From an uncultured Mollicutes bacterium (GTDB lineage Bacteria > Bacillota_I > Bacilli_A > RFN20 > CAG-288), in the NCBI GenBank assembly GCA_900549915.1, contig URQF01000095.1, positions 1 to 5,560 on the forward strand: DNA of 5,560 nucleotides, in the 5' to 3' direction. The translations under genes and the position numbers were made by a program. Positions 1 to 5,539 of this stretch are shown here, one piece after another (within the stretch, counting starts at the first letter, position 1; the number at the start of each line of letters is the position of its first letter). The notes beneath the pieces are model-generated. The model had not been told where the DNA came from and searched no databases. It saw only the letters and a program-made list of their open reading frames with translations.

Positions 1-757
1 CATCATTGTCTTTATCTTGGACTTCACTTGCCTTTCTAAACCTGTTGGTCTTCCTCTTTTTTCCTTTTAGAACATGGAAGATAACCCGGTTACAGATTGC
101 TTCATAGGCAATGCAGACAAGGATTCCTTTCCTAAGATTGAACGGGAAATAGGCTAAGAAAATCGATAGACTGTATCCCCTGTTGAATTTTCCAAAGAAT
201 TGTTGGAAGGTTTGACCGATTTGGCTAGAAAGATTGTTGATACTGTCTTTAATCCTTCCGTAATCGAGCCATTGTGCACCAAATGTCCTATAGGTCGGAG
301 TGATAAACCACCAGTTGAGGAAGGTCATCCTTGAGGATACTCCAAGGATGACAATTAGATAACCGACAACACGGGATGAGAACTTCTTAGTAAAAAGATG
401 CCTGACTTTATCACAGAGGAGCAACCTTAAAGAATACCTTAAGGAAGTAAATACAGCAGTCCTGTTTCCAATCGGAATTGGTGTTCCGACAGGGCCAAAG
501 GTTACCCTTGTCAAAACGGTTTTCAGAATAGCTACAAAGGCAGAGGCAAAGAAACCATAGAGAGAATAGGTTACCCTTACAACGGCATCACTGACTTCTA
601 ATTGGAGAAATGGAAGCAAGGGATAAGGCTGGAACTGACCACACCTCCTTAGAACATAACCAAGCGCTGATAGGAAACCAATCCTGACCCTACGCCTGAT
701 CTGCTCACGCAACGTAAAACGGCTTTTCCGTCTCGTCATTTCTTTTGTTCGATGCAT
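1..757 (-). CDS. ribU: Riboflavin ECF transporter S component RibU (partial, 3' end outside window)
   Basis: Membrane substrate-binding subunit that captures riboflavin and works with the ECF energising module (EcfT plus two ATPases). The frame stays open for 252 codons and leaves the window at base 1. Family marks are PFLQLEVSD after helix 1 (residues 49-57), a Gly/Pro-rich segment at 88-98, FLNWWFITPTY (146-156) and PFNLMKG (205-211, usually PFNLIKG). The C-terminal 20 or so residues are highly charged, longer than the roughly 190-210 residues usual for RibU. ATG 757 is preferred to the in-frame ATG 739 because AAAGGA lies 9 bases upstream of it (767-772). There are 18 AGG codons, many inside membrane helices (residues 21, 23, 25, 37, 38, 61, 84, 107, 111). 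Read as Met they restore helix 1 as RMVMIGFLSALGYVLMM; read as Arg the helix could hardly insert. Genuine Arg uses CGN or AGA. The FMN riboswitch upstream supports the substrate. Confidence 0.9.
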   Translation of the reverse strand, partial: MHRTKEMTRRKSRFTLREQIRRRVRIGFLSALGYVLRRCGQFQPYPLLPFLQLEVSDAVVRVTYSLYGFFASAFVAILKTVLTRVTFGPVGTPIPIGNRTAVFTSLRYSLRLLLCDKVRHLFTKKFSSRVVGYLIVILGVSSRMTFLNWWFITPTYRTFGAQWLDYGRIKDSINNLSSQIGQTFQQFFGKFNRGYSLSIFLAYFPFNLRKGILVCIAYEAICNRVIFHVLKGKKRKTNRFRKASEVQDKDND

Positions 758-766
758 CTTTCTTTT

Positions 767-772
767 TCCTTT
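767..772 (-). promoter_or_regulatory. Ribosome binding site of ribU
   Basis: AAAGGA on the minus strand ends 9 bases before ATG 757. It lies just beyond the terminator hairpin, so it is present only in read-through transcripts. The second in-frame ATG at 739 is preceded only by weak A-rich sequence, so this site decides the start. Confidence 0.6.
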
Positions 773-786
773 CTTCTTCGGGAAAG

Positions 787-840
787 AAAAAAGCTCTGAA
801 CCTGTTTCCTACACAAAAGGAAACACCCTCAGAGCTTTTT
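787..840 (-). terminator. Riboswitch-controlled intrinsic terminator before ribU
   Basis: On the minus transcript a 12-bp outer stem (829-840 with 788-799) and a 7-bp inner stem (818-824 with 804-810) are separated by small internal loops. The hairpin is followed by a run of six U (787-792, partly inside the stem). It starts directly after the 3' arm of the FMN aptamer P1 helix and ends about 30 bases before the ribU start. This fits transcription attenuation: with FMN bound, the terminator forms and ribU is off. Confidence 0.88.
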
Positions 841-949
841 ATCTTCTTTCATCCGGACTATACCGTCGGTCATGGAATCACACCATGTCATGCCTATTCG
901 GCTCGAGGACTGTTACCTCCGATAGGGAATTTCACCCTGCCCTGAAGAT
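841..949 (-). promoter_or_regulatory. FMN riboswitch (RFN element)
   Basis: Read on the minus strand, the leader has the RFN signature: AGGGCAGGGTGAAATTCCC near the 5' end, CGGAGGTAACAGTCC, GGTGTGATTCCATGACCGAC in the middle, and AGTCCGGATGAAAGAAG at the 3' end. Helix P1 closes between ATCTTC (944-949 on the plus strand) and GAAGAT (841-846). The element senses flavin mononucleotide and normally represses riboflavin synthesis or uptake genes; here the controlled gene is ribU. An antiterminator is visible: CCUCGAGC inside the aptamer (901-908) can pair, with one bulged U, with the terminator 5' arm GCUCUGAGG (827-835), so aptamer folding and antitermination compete. Confidence 0.95.
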
Positions 950-962
950 TTCGAACAATCTT

Positions 963-990
963 ATTATAGGGACTGTTCTTTGTTTGTAAA
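963..990 (-). promoter_or_regulatory. Promoter of the FMN riboswitch-ribU transcript
   Basis: On the minus strand TTTACA (985-990) is followed after 16 bases by TATAAT (963-968), a near-consensus sigma-A promoter. Transcription would begin about 955-957, just upstream of aptamer helix P1. It faces away from the promoter of the next gene, whose -35 box starts 28 bases away. Confidence 0.75.
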
Positions 991-1017
991 GGGATTGTAT
1001 TGGAATGAGGATGAATT

Positions 1018-1045
1018 TTGAATTTGGGTCTTTTTCTTCTATAAT
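1018..1045 (+). promoter_or_regulatory. Promoter of the OST-HTH/DUF3825 gene
   Basis: TTGAAT (1018-1023), a 16-base spacer and a perfect TATAAT (1040-1045). The expected transcription start is about 1051-1053, which would put the strong hairpin at 1048-1072 at or very near the 5' end of the mRNA. Confidence 0.75.
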
Positions 1046-1047
1046 TA

Positions 1048-1072
1048 CTTTGGCCCGTAAGGAGGGCCAAGG
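1048..1072 (+). promoter_or_regulatory. 5' hairpin carrying the ribosome binding site
   Basis: TTGGCCC (1050-1056) and GGGCCAA (1064-1070) form a perfect 7-bp stem, extendable to 9 bp with a G-U pair, around the loop GTAAGGA. The strongest Shine-Dalgarno match, AAGGAGG (1059-1065), lies across the loop and the 3' arm, 13 bases before ATG 1079. A second match, AAGGA (1069-1073), has a 5-base spacing and sits mostly in the outer 3' arm. The fold may shield the messenger 5' end or tune ribosome access; the structure is seen, the role is inferred. Confidence 0.55.
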
Positions 1073-1078
1073 ACCTAA

Positions 1079-2854
1079 ATGTTAACGGATAAACAGAAAA
1101 AAGACATTTATGCCCTTCTGATAGATCGTTTCCATAGCGAAAACGAAATCCCTCTGGCAAGTGTTTCCCTGTTCTTGAACAAGGAAATCGACTACAAGAA
1201 GGCTGGCTATCCGAAAAGGAGGTCTTTACTCAATGATCTTCCTTTTGTGGAAAGGAAACGTCAGGAAGGGTCGCCAAATGTTACCGTGATTCTTCACACG
1301 GATGTAAAGCACATCAAAAAAGAAGAAAAAAAGAAACCATCCCTTGGTAAAGTCAAACAGTTATTGAAAAAGCAGTTTACCAAAGGAAATAAGTATCCTC
1401 TTAGCAAGGTATCGAAATACCTTGCCGATAATCAGATTGATTATCGTTCTCTAGGATATTCTAAGAGGAAGTCTCTTCTCTTGGATAGGAAGGACATCCT
1501 CGTATTGGATGAATCGGATAAAACGAACATCTCTGTCTGCTTCCTTCCTGGAAAAGAAGGACAGACTATTAAAAAAACAGGCAAGACTCAGGCAAAGAAA
1601 ACAGTGAAAACGATAAAGCCTGTTTTCTCGGATAATGGAAAGGAAGCCCCTTCTCCGGATGAACATTCCTTCTATATTCCGGAAACCCTTGTCTTATCCA
1701 TTAAAGAGTTCTCGGATCTTGGTTTAGAGGATGATTCGATTACCAAACGAATCGAAGATGATTACCGTGCTGATTTAAGAGCGGGAAAGATCCACTATGA
1801 TGAAGAGAAAGAGGCTTTCCTCTTCCCTCTTTCCTTCAAAACCAAGAACGGGGAAGATGTTATCGGATCGGTGAAGAAATCGGCTCCAAACAGGGATTAC
1901 GACTACTATCTGAACTTTATTGGTTCTGATAAAAGGAAGCCTAAGGATACGCTTCGTTCGAGGATTTACTTCCCTCAATATGAGGAGAGTATTGCACAGC
2001 TTGCCTTTTTAGCAAAAAAAGAGAGCTGGTGCTACCACGGAAGCAAAGACCATTTTATTATTCTGAAGATTTATCTTCAGTATACTTTCTATCGTTTAGT
2101 CAGTCAGAAGAAATTCTGCTTTGATGAGAAGAGTGGATTCGGCTGCTTTAATACGGGACTGAAAAACGAAGAATACGAAGATATTTATGGTGTGGTAAGG
2201 AAGAGCAAAGATGAGACGGTGAAAGAAGAATATCTTTTCCAAGGCTTCTGCACAGCCGCTAGCCAAGGCCTAGGAAAGATTGTGGTAGAACATTTCTCTC
2301 CTCTTCCCTTCCCAGCAAGCTATATTACATCTCCTAGCCAGCTTGTCTACGACACCTCCAAAGATCTTCTGACGGACTACCATCATATCATTGAAGACAA
2401 TATCGATCGTTTCCCCTTCGAGTGGCTTTACCATTTCTGCTCTTCTTCTCCGGTTGAAACGGGAATTCTTGATAAAATCCGTAAAGAAAAGAACGATTAT
2501 CGTAAATCCATACTCTATGAACAGCTTGAAAAGGCAATTGAACGGAACACTTTCTTATTCATGGTTCTTAAGACAGCTTTGGAAAATACGATTTCAAAAG
2601 CTATCCGTAGGGTAAAGGACGATTATCGTCTTGCTTTTCCTTCCTTCTTCCCGACTCGGGATGCAAGGTCCATCAGGCTTCCGCTGGAATTTGGCGCAGA
2701 TAAGGACATCAAAGCTGTTCTTCTGGTAGAGAAAATGCCAAGTGGAAACTATCAAGGACAGACGATTCTTACTTTAAAGAGGGCATATGTCAACGCACGA
2801 TTGATGGGACCTCTTGTCTACTCTTATCTGAACCCGGATAAAATCGAAGACTAA
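1079..2854 (+). CDS. Tandem OST-HTH/LOTUS domain protein with C-terminal DUF3825 domain
   Basis: A 591-residue soluble protein without signal peptide or membrane segment. Two OST-HTH/LOTUS modules lie at about 3-72 and 88-157. Each has the helical part ending DYKKAGYPK or DYRSLGYSK, followed by a SLL helix (SLLNDLPFVE, SLLLD). These domains bind RNA in other proteins, so RNA binding is likely. A Lys-rich linker covers about 160-190, and 195-285 is unassigned. The C-terminal half (about 295-578) matches DUF3825: IYFPQYEESIAQLAFLA, CFNTGL (356-361), LVYDT, HIIEDN-RFP (436-445), VKDDYRLAFP and ILTLK-AYVNARL. DUF3825 has no established function. Thirteen AGG codons (residues 47, 48, 59, 130, 137, 272, 286, 295, 374, 511, 530, 533, 568) fall at hydrophobic or Met positions; residue 568 corresponds to the family Met in LTLDMAY. 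As Met they raise the Met count from 4 to 17. Monocistronic, with its own promoter and terminator. Confidence 0.85.
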   Translation: MLTDKQKKDIYALLIDRFHSENEIPLASVSLFLNKEIDYKKAGYPKRRSLLNDLPFVERKRQEGSPNVTVILHTDVKHIKKEEKKKPSLGKVKQLLKKQFTKGNKYPLSKVSKYLADNQIDYRSLGYSKRKSLLLDRKDILVLDESDKTNISVCFLPGKEGQTIKKTGKTQAKKTVKTIKPVFSDNGKEAPSPDEHSFYIPETLVLSIKEFSDLGLEDDSITKRIEDDYRADLRAGKIHYDEEKEAFLFPLSFKTKNGEDVIGSVKKSAPNRDYDYYLNFIGSDKRKPKDTLRSRIYFPQYEESIAQLAFLAKKESWCYHGSKDHFIILKIYLQYTFYRLVSQKKFCFDEKSGFGCFNTGLKNEEYEDIYGVVRKSKDETVKEEYLFQGFCTAASQGLGKIVVEHFSPLPFPASYITSPSQLVYDTSKDLLTDYHHIIEDNIDRFPFEWLYHFCSSSPVETGILDKIRKEKNDYRKSILYEQLEKAIERNTFLFMVLKTALENTISKAIRRVKDDYRLAFPSFFPTRDARSIRLPLEFGADKDIKAVLLVEKMPSGNYQGQTILTLKRAYVNARLMGPLVYSYLNPDKIED

Positions 2855-2855
2855 G

Positions 2856-2892
2856 AAAACGGCATCCCTGTGAATTAGGGGTGCAGTTTTTT
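2856..2892. terminator. Bidirectional intrinsic terminator between convergent genes
   Basis: GCATCCCT (2862-2869) pairs with AGGGGTGC (2877-2884), eight pairs including one G-U, around a 7-base loop. Six T follow on the plus side (2887-2892) and four A precede on the other (2856-2859). It ends the OST-HTH/DUF3825 transcript a few bases after its TAA and probably also serves the opposing gene, whose stop codon (2875-2877) lies within the hairpin. Confidence 0.8.
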
Positions 2893-3552
2893 AAAAATAT
2901 CAGTATCTGATATCCAAAGCGGATTAATAGAGAATAAATTTTCTTTTAATCCTATAGTTTCTGGAAAAATAAGACAGAAGCAATTCAGATACCTTCTTTT
3001 GGAAATGGAATTGCTGTAACGATTGTCACCTACCAAGGTGAATCCTAAATCATGGAGTCCAATTCGGATTTGATTTTTTCTTCCGGTTTCTAGTTTGATG
3101 AGAAGTGATGTTCCGATTTGAATTGGATTCCTTATCTTATAATCCATGGCAGCAAGTTTTCCGTTGTCTTTATCGGAAAGAAAGACTTTTCCGTTCTTGC
3201 TGTTTATGGAAAGATAGGTTTCGTAGTGGTGAAAGATGGTATCTTCCTTCCTTTTCTCTTGGATGACTGCCTCATAGTATCTTTCTACGGTGTGATTCAA
3301 GAAGCAATCTTTTAGCTTTTTTTGCCTTTCTATGTTTTTTGCGAAAATAAGAATGCCGCTTGTTTCATAGTCTAACCGATGGATGAGAAAAACTTTTTCC
3401 TTCTTTTCTTTTAAGTATTGGTTCAGATAGTATTGAAGGTTGTTGTGGAAAGTTTTCTTGTCATCTGTTGCGATGGTAAGGACATTGTAGTTTTTGTTTA
3501 CAACGATGATTTCTTCGTCTTCATATACTATCTGATAAGGAATTCTTTTCAT
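2875..3552 (-). CDS. RluA-family pseudouridine synthase
   Basis: A 225-residue enzyme predicted to isomerise uridine to pseudouridine in rRNA or tRNA. The fold opens with IVYEDEEIIVVNK (8-20). The catalytic motif HRLDYETSGILIFAKN (58-73) carries the nucleophile Asp61, and GRKNQIRIGLHDLG (157-170) followed by VGDNRYS are the later active-site motifs. There is no N-terminal S4 domain, so it is of the short RluA/TruC-like kind and the exact target cannot be named. Conserved Arg residues are encoded by CGG (HRLD), AGA (GRK, VERYY), CGA (QIR) and CGT (NRY). The four AGG codons are residues 76, 101, 141 and 187; the last gives KRMYLN, as in the usual R-(L/M)-x-LHA stretch. No Shine-Dalgarno precedes ATG 3552, yet the family N-terminus begins there. 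It converges on the upstream gene and is divergent from the next. Confidence 0.9.
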   Translation of the reverse strand: MKRIPYQIVYEDEEIIVVNKNYNVLTIATDDKKTFHNNLQYYLNQYLKEKKEKVFLIHRLDYETSGILIFAKNIERQKKLKDCFLNHTVERYYEAVIQEKRKEDTIFHHYETYLSINSKNGKVFLSDKDNGKLAAMDYKIRNPIQIGTSLLIKLETGRKNQIRIGLHDLGFTLVGDNRYSNSISKRRYLNCFCLIFPETIGLKENLFSINPLWISDTDIFKKLHP

Positions 3553-3560
3553 GTTCTAGG

Positions 3561-3589
3561 ATATTAGCTTATGAGTCCCTTTATTTCAA
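3561..3589 (-). promoter_or_regulatory. Promoter of the pseudouridine synthase gene
   Basis: On the minus strand TTGAAA (3584-3589) is followed by a 17-base spacer and TAATAT (3561-3566). The predicted transcription start is around 3553-3555, next to ATG 3552. This implies a leaderless or nearly leaderless mRNA, in line with the absence of a ribosome binding site. Confidence 0.6.
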
Positions 3590-3617
3590 GAGCTTATCTT
3601 TTCCTCTTTTTGCGGTA

Positions 3618-3626
3618 TGCTATTAA
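3618..3626 (+). promoter_or_regulatory. Possible extended -10 promoter element of the DUF2130 gene
   Basis: TG-C-TATTAA is an extended -10 match (TATTAA at 3621-3626) without a clear -35 box. It would start the RNA at about 3633, just before the ribosome binding site. The overlapping TATGCT (3616-3621), with CTTATC (3593-3598) 17 bases upstream, is an alternative. Either start would leave ATG 3617 outside the message. Confidence 0.35.
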
Positions 3627-3634
3627 GGAAAACG

Positions 3635-3641
3635 AGAGGAG
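3635..3641 (+). promoter_or_regulatory. Ribosome binding site fixing the DUF2130 start at 3650
   Basis: AGAGGAG ends 8 bases before ATG 3650. The earlier in-frame ATG at 3617 has no such site and overlaps the probable promoter, so 3650 is the start. Confidence 0.8.
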
Positions 3642-3649
3642 AAATACAA

Positions 3650-5266
3650 ATGAGAGATATTACGAAAAGCTATCGAATTAATTCATCTACTGAGATTGAA
3701 CTTAGGGAAGATGCCAAAAAAGGAGATGTTATTCATCTTGATCAGCTTGTGGAAGTAAATCTTCTTCCGCTTCAGGATGCTATCAAGACTGGGAAAGATA
3801 AGCTCTATCTTCAAGCTCTTGCTTCTGCACAGGAAAAATGGGATTCTCAGGCAAAAGCAGAGTTATCCAAACAAGAAATCATTCTTAAGGAAGATAAATC
3901 CAAGAATGAAGAAAAGCTCAAAGCTTCCATCAATCAGCTAAATACGGATAATCGTCTTTTGAGTCAGAAACTCGAACAGCAGGAGAAAGAGATTGCTGAA
4001 AAGGTTTCTGCTGCTAAAATCGAGAAAACAAATGAACTTCAGAAAATAATCCATGAATTAGAACTGGAAAAGCAGTCACTTTCTTCCTCATTAGAACAAA
4101 GGAAGAAAGGACAGGAAGACAAATTCAAGCTTTTGCTTTCGGATAAGGAAAAAGAGTGGAATAAAAATCTGGAGGATAGAATTTTTAGGGAAGAAAAAGA
4201 TAAGCGAAATCTAGAAAAGAAGATCAGCGATCTAACCAATGAAAGGAATGTTCTGAAAGCGACCAAAGAACAGGAAATCCAGAATAAGCTTTTAGCTAAG
4301 GACAACGAAAAGAATACCATTGTCACTCAATTGAAAAATGAAATCGATAGGCATAAGGCAGAAGCTGAAAACAAGCTTATGAAGCAGAAACAGGAAGATA
4401 CTGCTAGTTACCAGAAACTTCTTGATTCTTATAATTCCTTACGTATGGAGAAGTCTTCTCATAATGTAAAGAGGTTAGGAGAGGGCTTGGAGAAATGGTG
4501 TAACGATGAATATCAGCAGTATTCCTTGTCTGGATTCAATCATTGTCTCTGGCTGAAGGATAATGCTGCCGTCCGGGACGATGGGACCAGGGGAGCTGGC
4601 GGAACAAAAGCGGATTATATTTTCGGTGTCTTTGCCAATGATGTAGATGAGAGAGAAGTGAAGGAACTTTATGACAGGAAGAAGAATCCTTCGATGGAAA
4701 AGGCAAGGACTTCCGTTATCAGGGACAGGAAGAACGAAGATCCGAATTCGACAAACAAGAAGACAAATGCAAGCTACTTTGCAAAACTTGACCAAGATAG
4801 AAAAAAGAAGAACTGCGAATATGCACTTCTCGTTTCCGAACTTGAAATGGATAGTGAAAACTACAGCTTCATTACGAAAGCACAGGGATATGATAAGAGG
4901 TATGTAGTCCGTCCTCCTTATCTTAGGACTTTCCTTTCTATGCTCTATTCTTTAACCGATCATTACCGCTATATCCTGCACAAGAAAGGACAGGAAGAAC
5001 TGAAATTGAAGAGCCGGCAGGAACTTATGGATGAGTTTGACAGTTTGAAGGAAACCTATTTTGAAAAACCTCTTGCCCAGATGGAAAAAGACAGGGAAGC
5101 TATTTTAAAGAACTGTGCAAGTATTGAAAAGAGCAACAACGATATCCGCTCTCTTGCTAGTGAAACGCTCAACACCAAAATCGCAAACAGGAGAAACAAG
5201 ATTGAAACATTTGAACTGAAAAAACTGAAGACCATTCTTAATAAGTGCGATAAAGTAGAAGACTGA
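3650..5266 (+). CDS. Coiled-coil protein with C-terminal DUF2130 domain
   Basis: A 538-residue soluble protein of unknown function. After a short N-terminal part (1-50), residues about 55-265 are a long Glu/Lys/Gln-rich coiled coil, and a further charged helical stretch covers about 445-535. The domain between (about 272-435) matches DUF2130: VK-LGEGLEKWC (family TKMVGExLExxC), GGTKADYIF (family GSKGDFIF), VI-D-KNED (family FEMKNE), FAKLDQDRKKKNCEYALLVS (376-395) and DK-YVVRPPYL (family MYVIRP). At the dashes the codons are AGG (residues 275, 358, 360, 417), and Met is the family residue at 275, 360 and 417; 15 AGG occur in all. Asp322 followed by Asp359-x-Lys361 has the spacing of a PD-(D/E)XK nuclease core; this is inference, as is any DNA role by analogy with RmuC, which also joins a coiled coil to such a fold. 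Ends in TGA. Confidence 0.85.
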   Translation: MRDITKSYRINSSTEIELREDAKKGDVIHLDQLVEVNLLPLQDAIKTGKDKLYLQALASAQEKWDSQAKAELSKQEIILKEDKSKNEEKLKASINQLNTDNRLLSQKLEQQEKEIAEKVSAAKIEKTNELQKIIHELELEKQSLSSSLEQRKKGQEDKFKLLLSDKEKEWNKNLEDRIFREEKDKRNLEKKISDLTNERNVLKATKEQEIQNKLLAKDNEKNTIVTQLKNEIDRHKAEAENKLMKQKQEDTASYQKLLDSYNSLRMEKSSHNVKRLGEGLEKWCNDEYQQYSLSGFNHCLWLKDNAAVRDDGTRGAGGTKADYIFGVFANDVDEREVKELYDRKKNPSMEKARTSVIRDRKNEDPNSTNKKTNASYFAKLDQDRKKKNCEYALLVSELEMDSENYSFITKAQGYDKRYVVRPPYLRTFLSMLYSLTDHYRYILHKKGQEELKLKSRQELMDEFDSLKETYFEKPLAQMEKDREAILKNCASIEKSNNDIRSLASETLNTKIANRRNKIETFELKKLKTILNKCDKVED

Positions 5267-5473
5267 AACTCCCATTGTTTTCCTTGGAAGGGATGAATGC
5301 GTTGAAGGTTTCTTTCGGCTTCGGAACCGACAAGAAATACTACGGGAAAAGAAGCTGGACAAGATTTCCAGAAGCAAATAACTCCATGTTACACCGATTT
5401 TCGTGTGGTAACTTTAAAAGTCCATGCCACACCACTTAAACCGGCTCTAATACATTAGGGCAATCGCAAGAAA
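5267..5473 (+). other. Gene-free region with potential RNA structure
   Basis: No convincing gene, tRNA or known riboswitch class was recognised on either strand. Three hairpins can be drawn. GGTTTC with GGAACC lies near 5308-5329. GTTAC with GTAAC plus CGA with TCG, with two bulges, spans 5388-5412. GTGTGG (5403-5408) with CCACAC (5427-5432), enclosing ACTT with AAGT, is the third. The last two share GTGTGG and exclude each other, which resembles an attenuator or switch. It may be the 3' untranslated region of the DUF2130 mRNA, a small RNA, or a leader for a gene to the right. Confidence 0.35.
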
Positions 5474-5508
5474 GGGGAAATGCTGTTGATTAGGGCATTT
5501 CCTTTTTT
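5474..5508 (+). terminator. Strong intrinsic terminator
   Basis: GGAAATGC (5476-5483) pairs with GCATTTCC (5495-5502) around an 11-base loop and is followed directly by six T (5503-5508). The preceding G and A bases can add G-U and A-U pairs to the stem base. It probably ends the DUF2130 transcript about 210 bases after its stop codon, or an RNA that starts in between. Confidence 0.85.
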
Positions 5509-5509
5509 C

Positions 5510-5539
5510 TTGAAGATATTGTATTGTATGCTGTAAACT
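5510..5539 (+). promoter_or_regulatory. Possible promoter for a gene beyond the right edge
   Basis: TTGAAG (5510-5515), an 18-base spacer and TAAACT (5534-5539) give a weak sigma-A-like match just after the terminator. TATACG (5539-5544) is another candidate -10 box. No start codon with a ribosome binding site follows before the window ends. Confidence 0.25.

Noticed and set aside
1..757. ribU as a degraded pseudogene because of arginines in its membrane helices
   Set aside because: There is no frameshift or internal stop over 252 codons, every odd arginine is AGG, and the same pattern occurs at conserved Met positions in three unrelated genes. Recoding explains it better than decay.
745..945. 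Plus-strand open frame of 66 codons
   Set aside because: It runs antisense through the FMN aptamer and terminator, so its sequence is explained by RNA structure. It has no ribosome binding site or family resemblance.
3617..3649. Earlier ATG at 3617 as start of the DUF2130 protein
   Set aside because: It overlaps the probable -10 region and lacks a ribosome binding site, while ATG 3650 has AGAGGAG at 8 bases.
4039..4326. Minus-strand open frame of 95 codons, and the similar frame at 4475-4795
   Set aside because: Both are antisense shadows of the DUF2130 gene; their Ser/Phe/Leu-rich composition mirrors the Glu/Lys-rich coiled coil and they have no ribosome binding site.
3650..5266. Reassignment of TGA to tryptophan (Mollicutes-type code)
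   Set aside because: The DUF2130 gene ends at TGA at the expected C-terminus, no in-frame TGA occurs in any gene, and Trp is encoded by TGG.
5293..5439. Plus-strand open frame of 48 codons (MNALKVSFGFGTD...)
   Set aside because: The only Shine-Dalgarno-like bases touch the ATG directly, no family is recognised, it has no AGG codon, and it overlaps the proposed hairpins. A real small protein cannot be excluded but is not supported.
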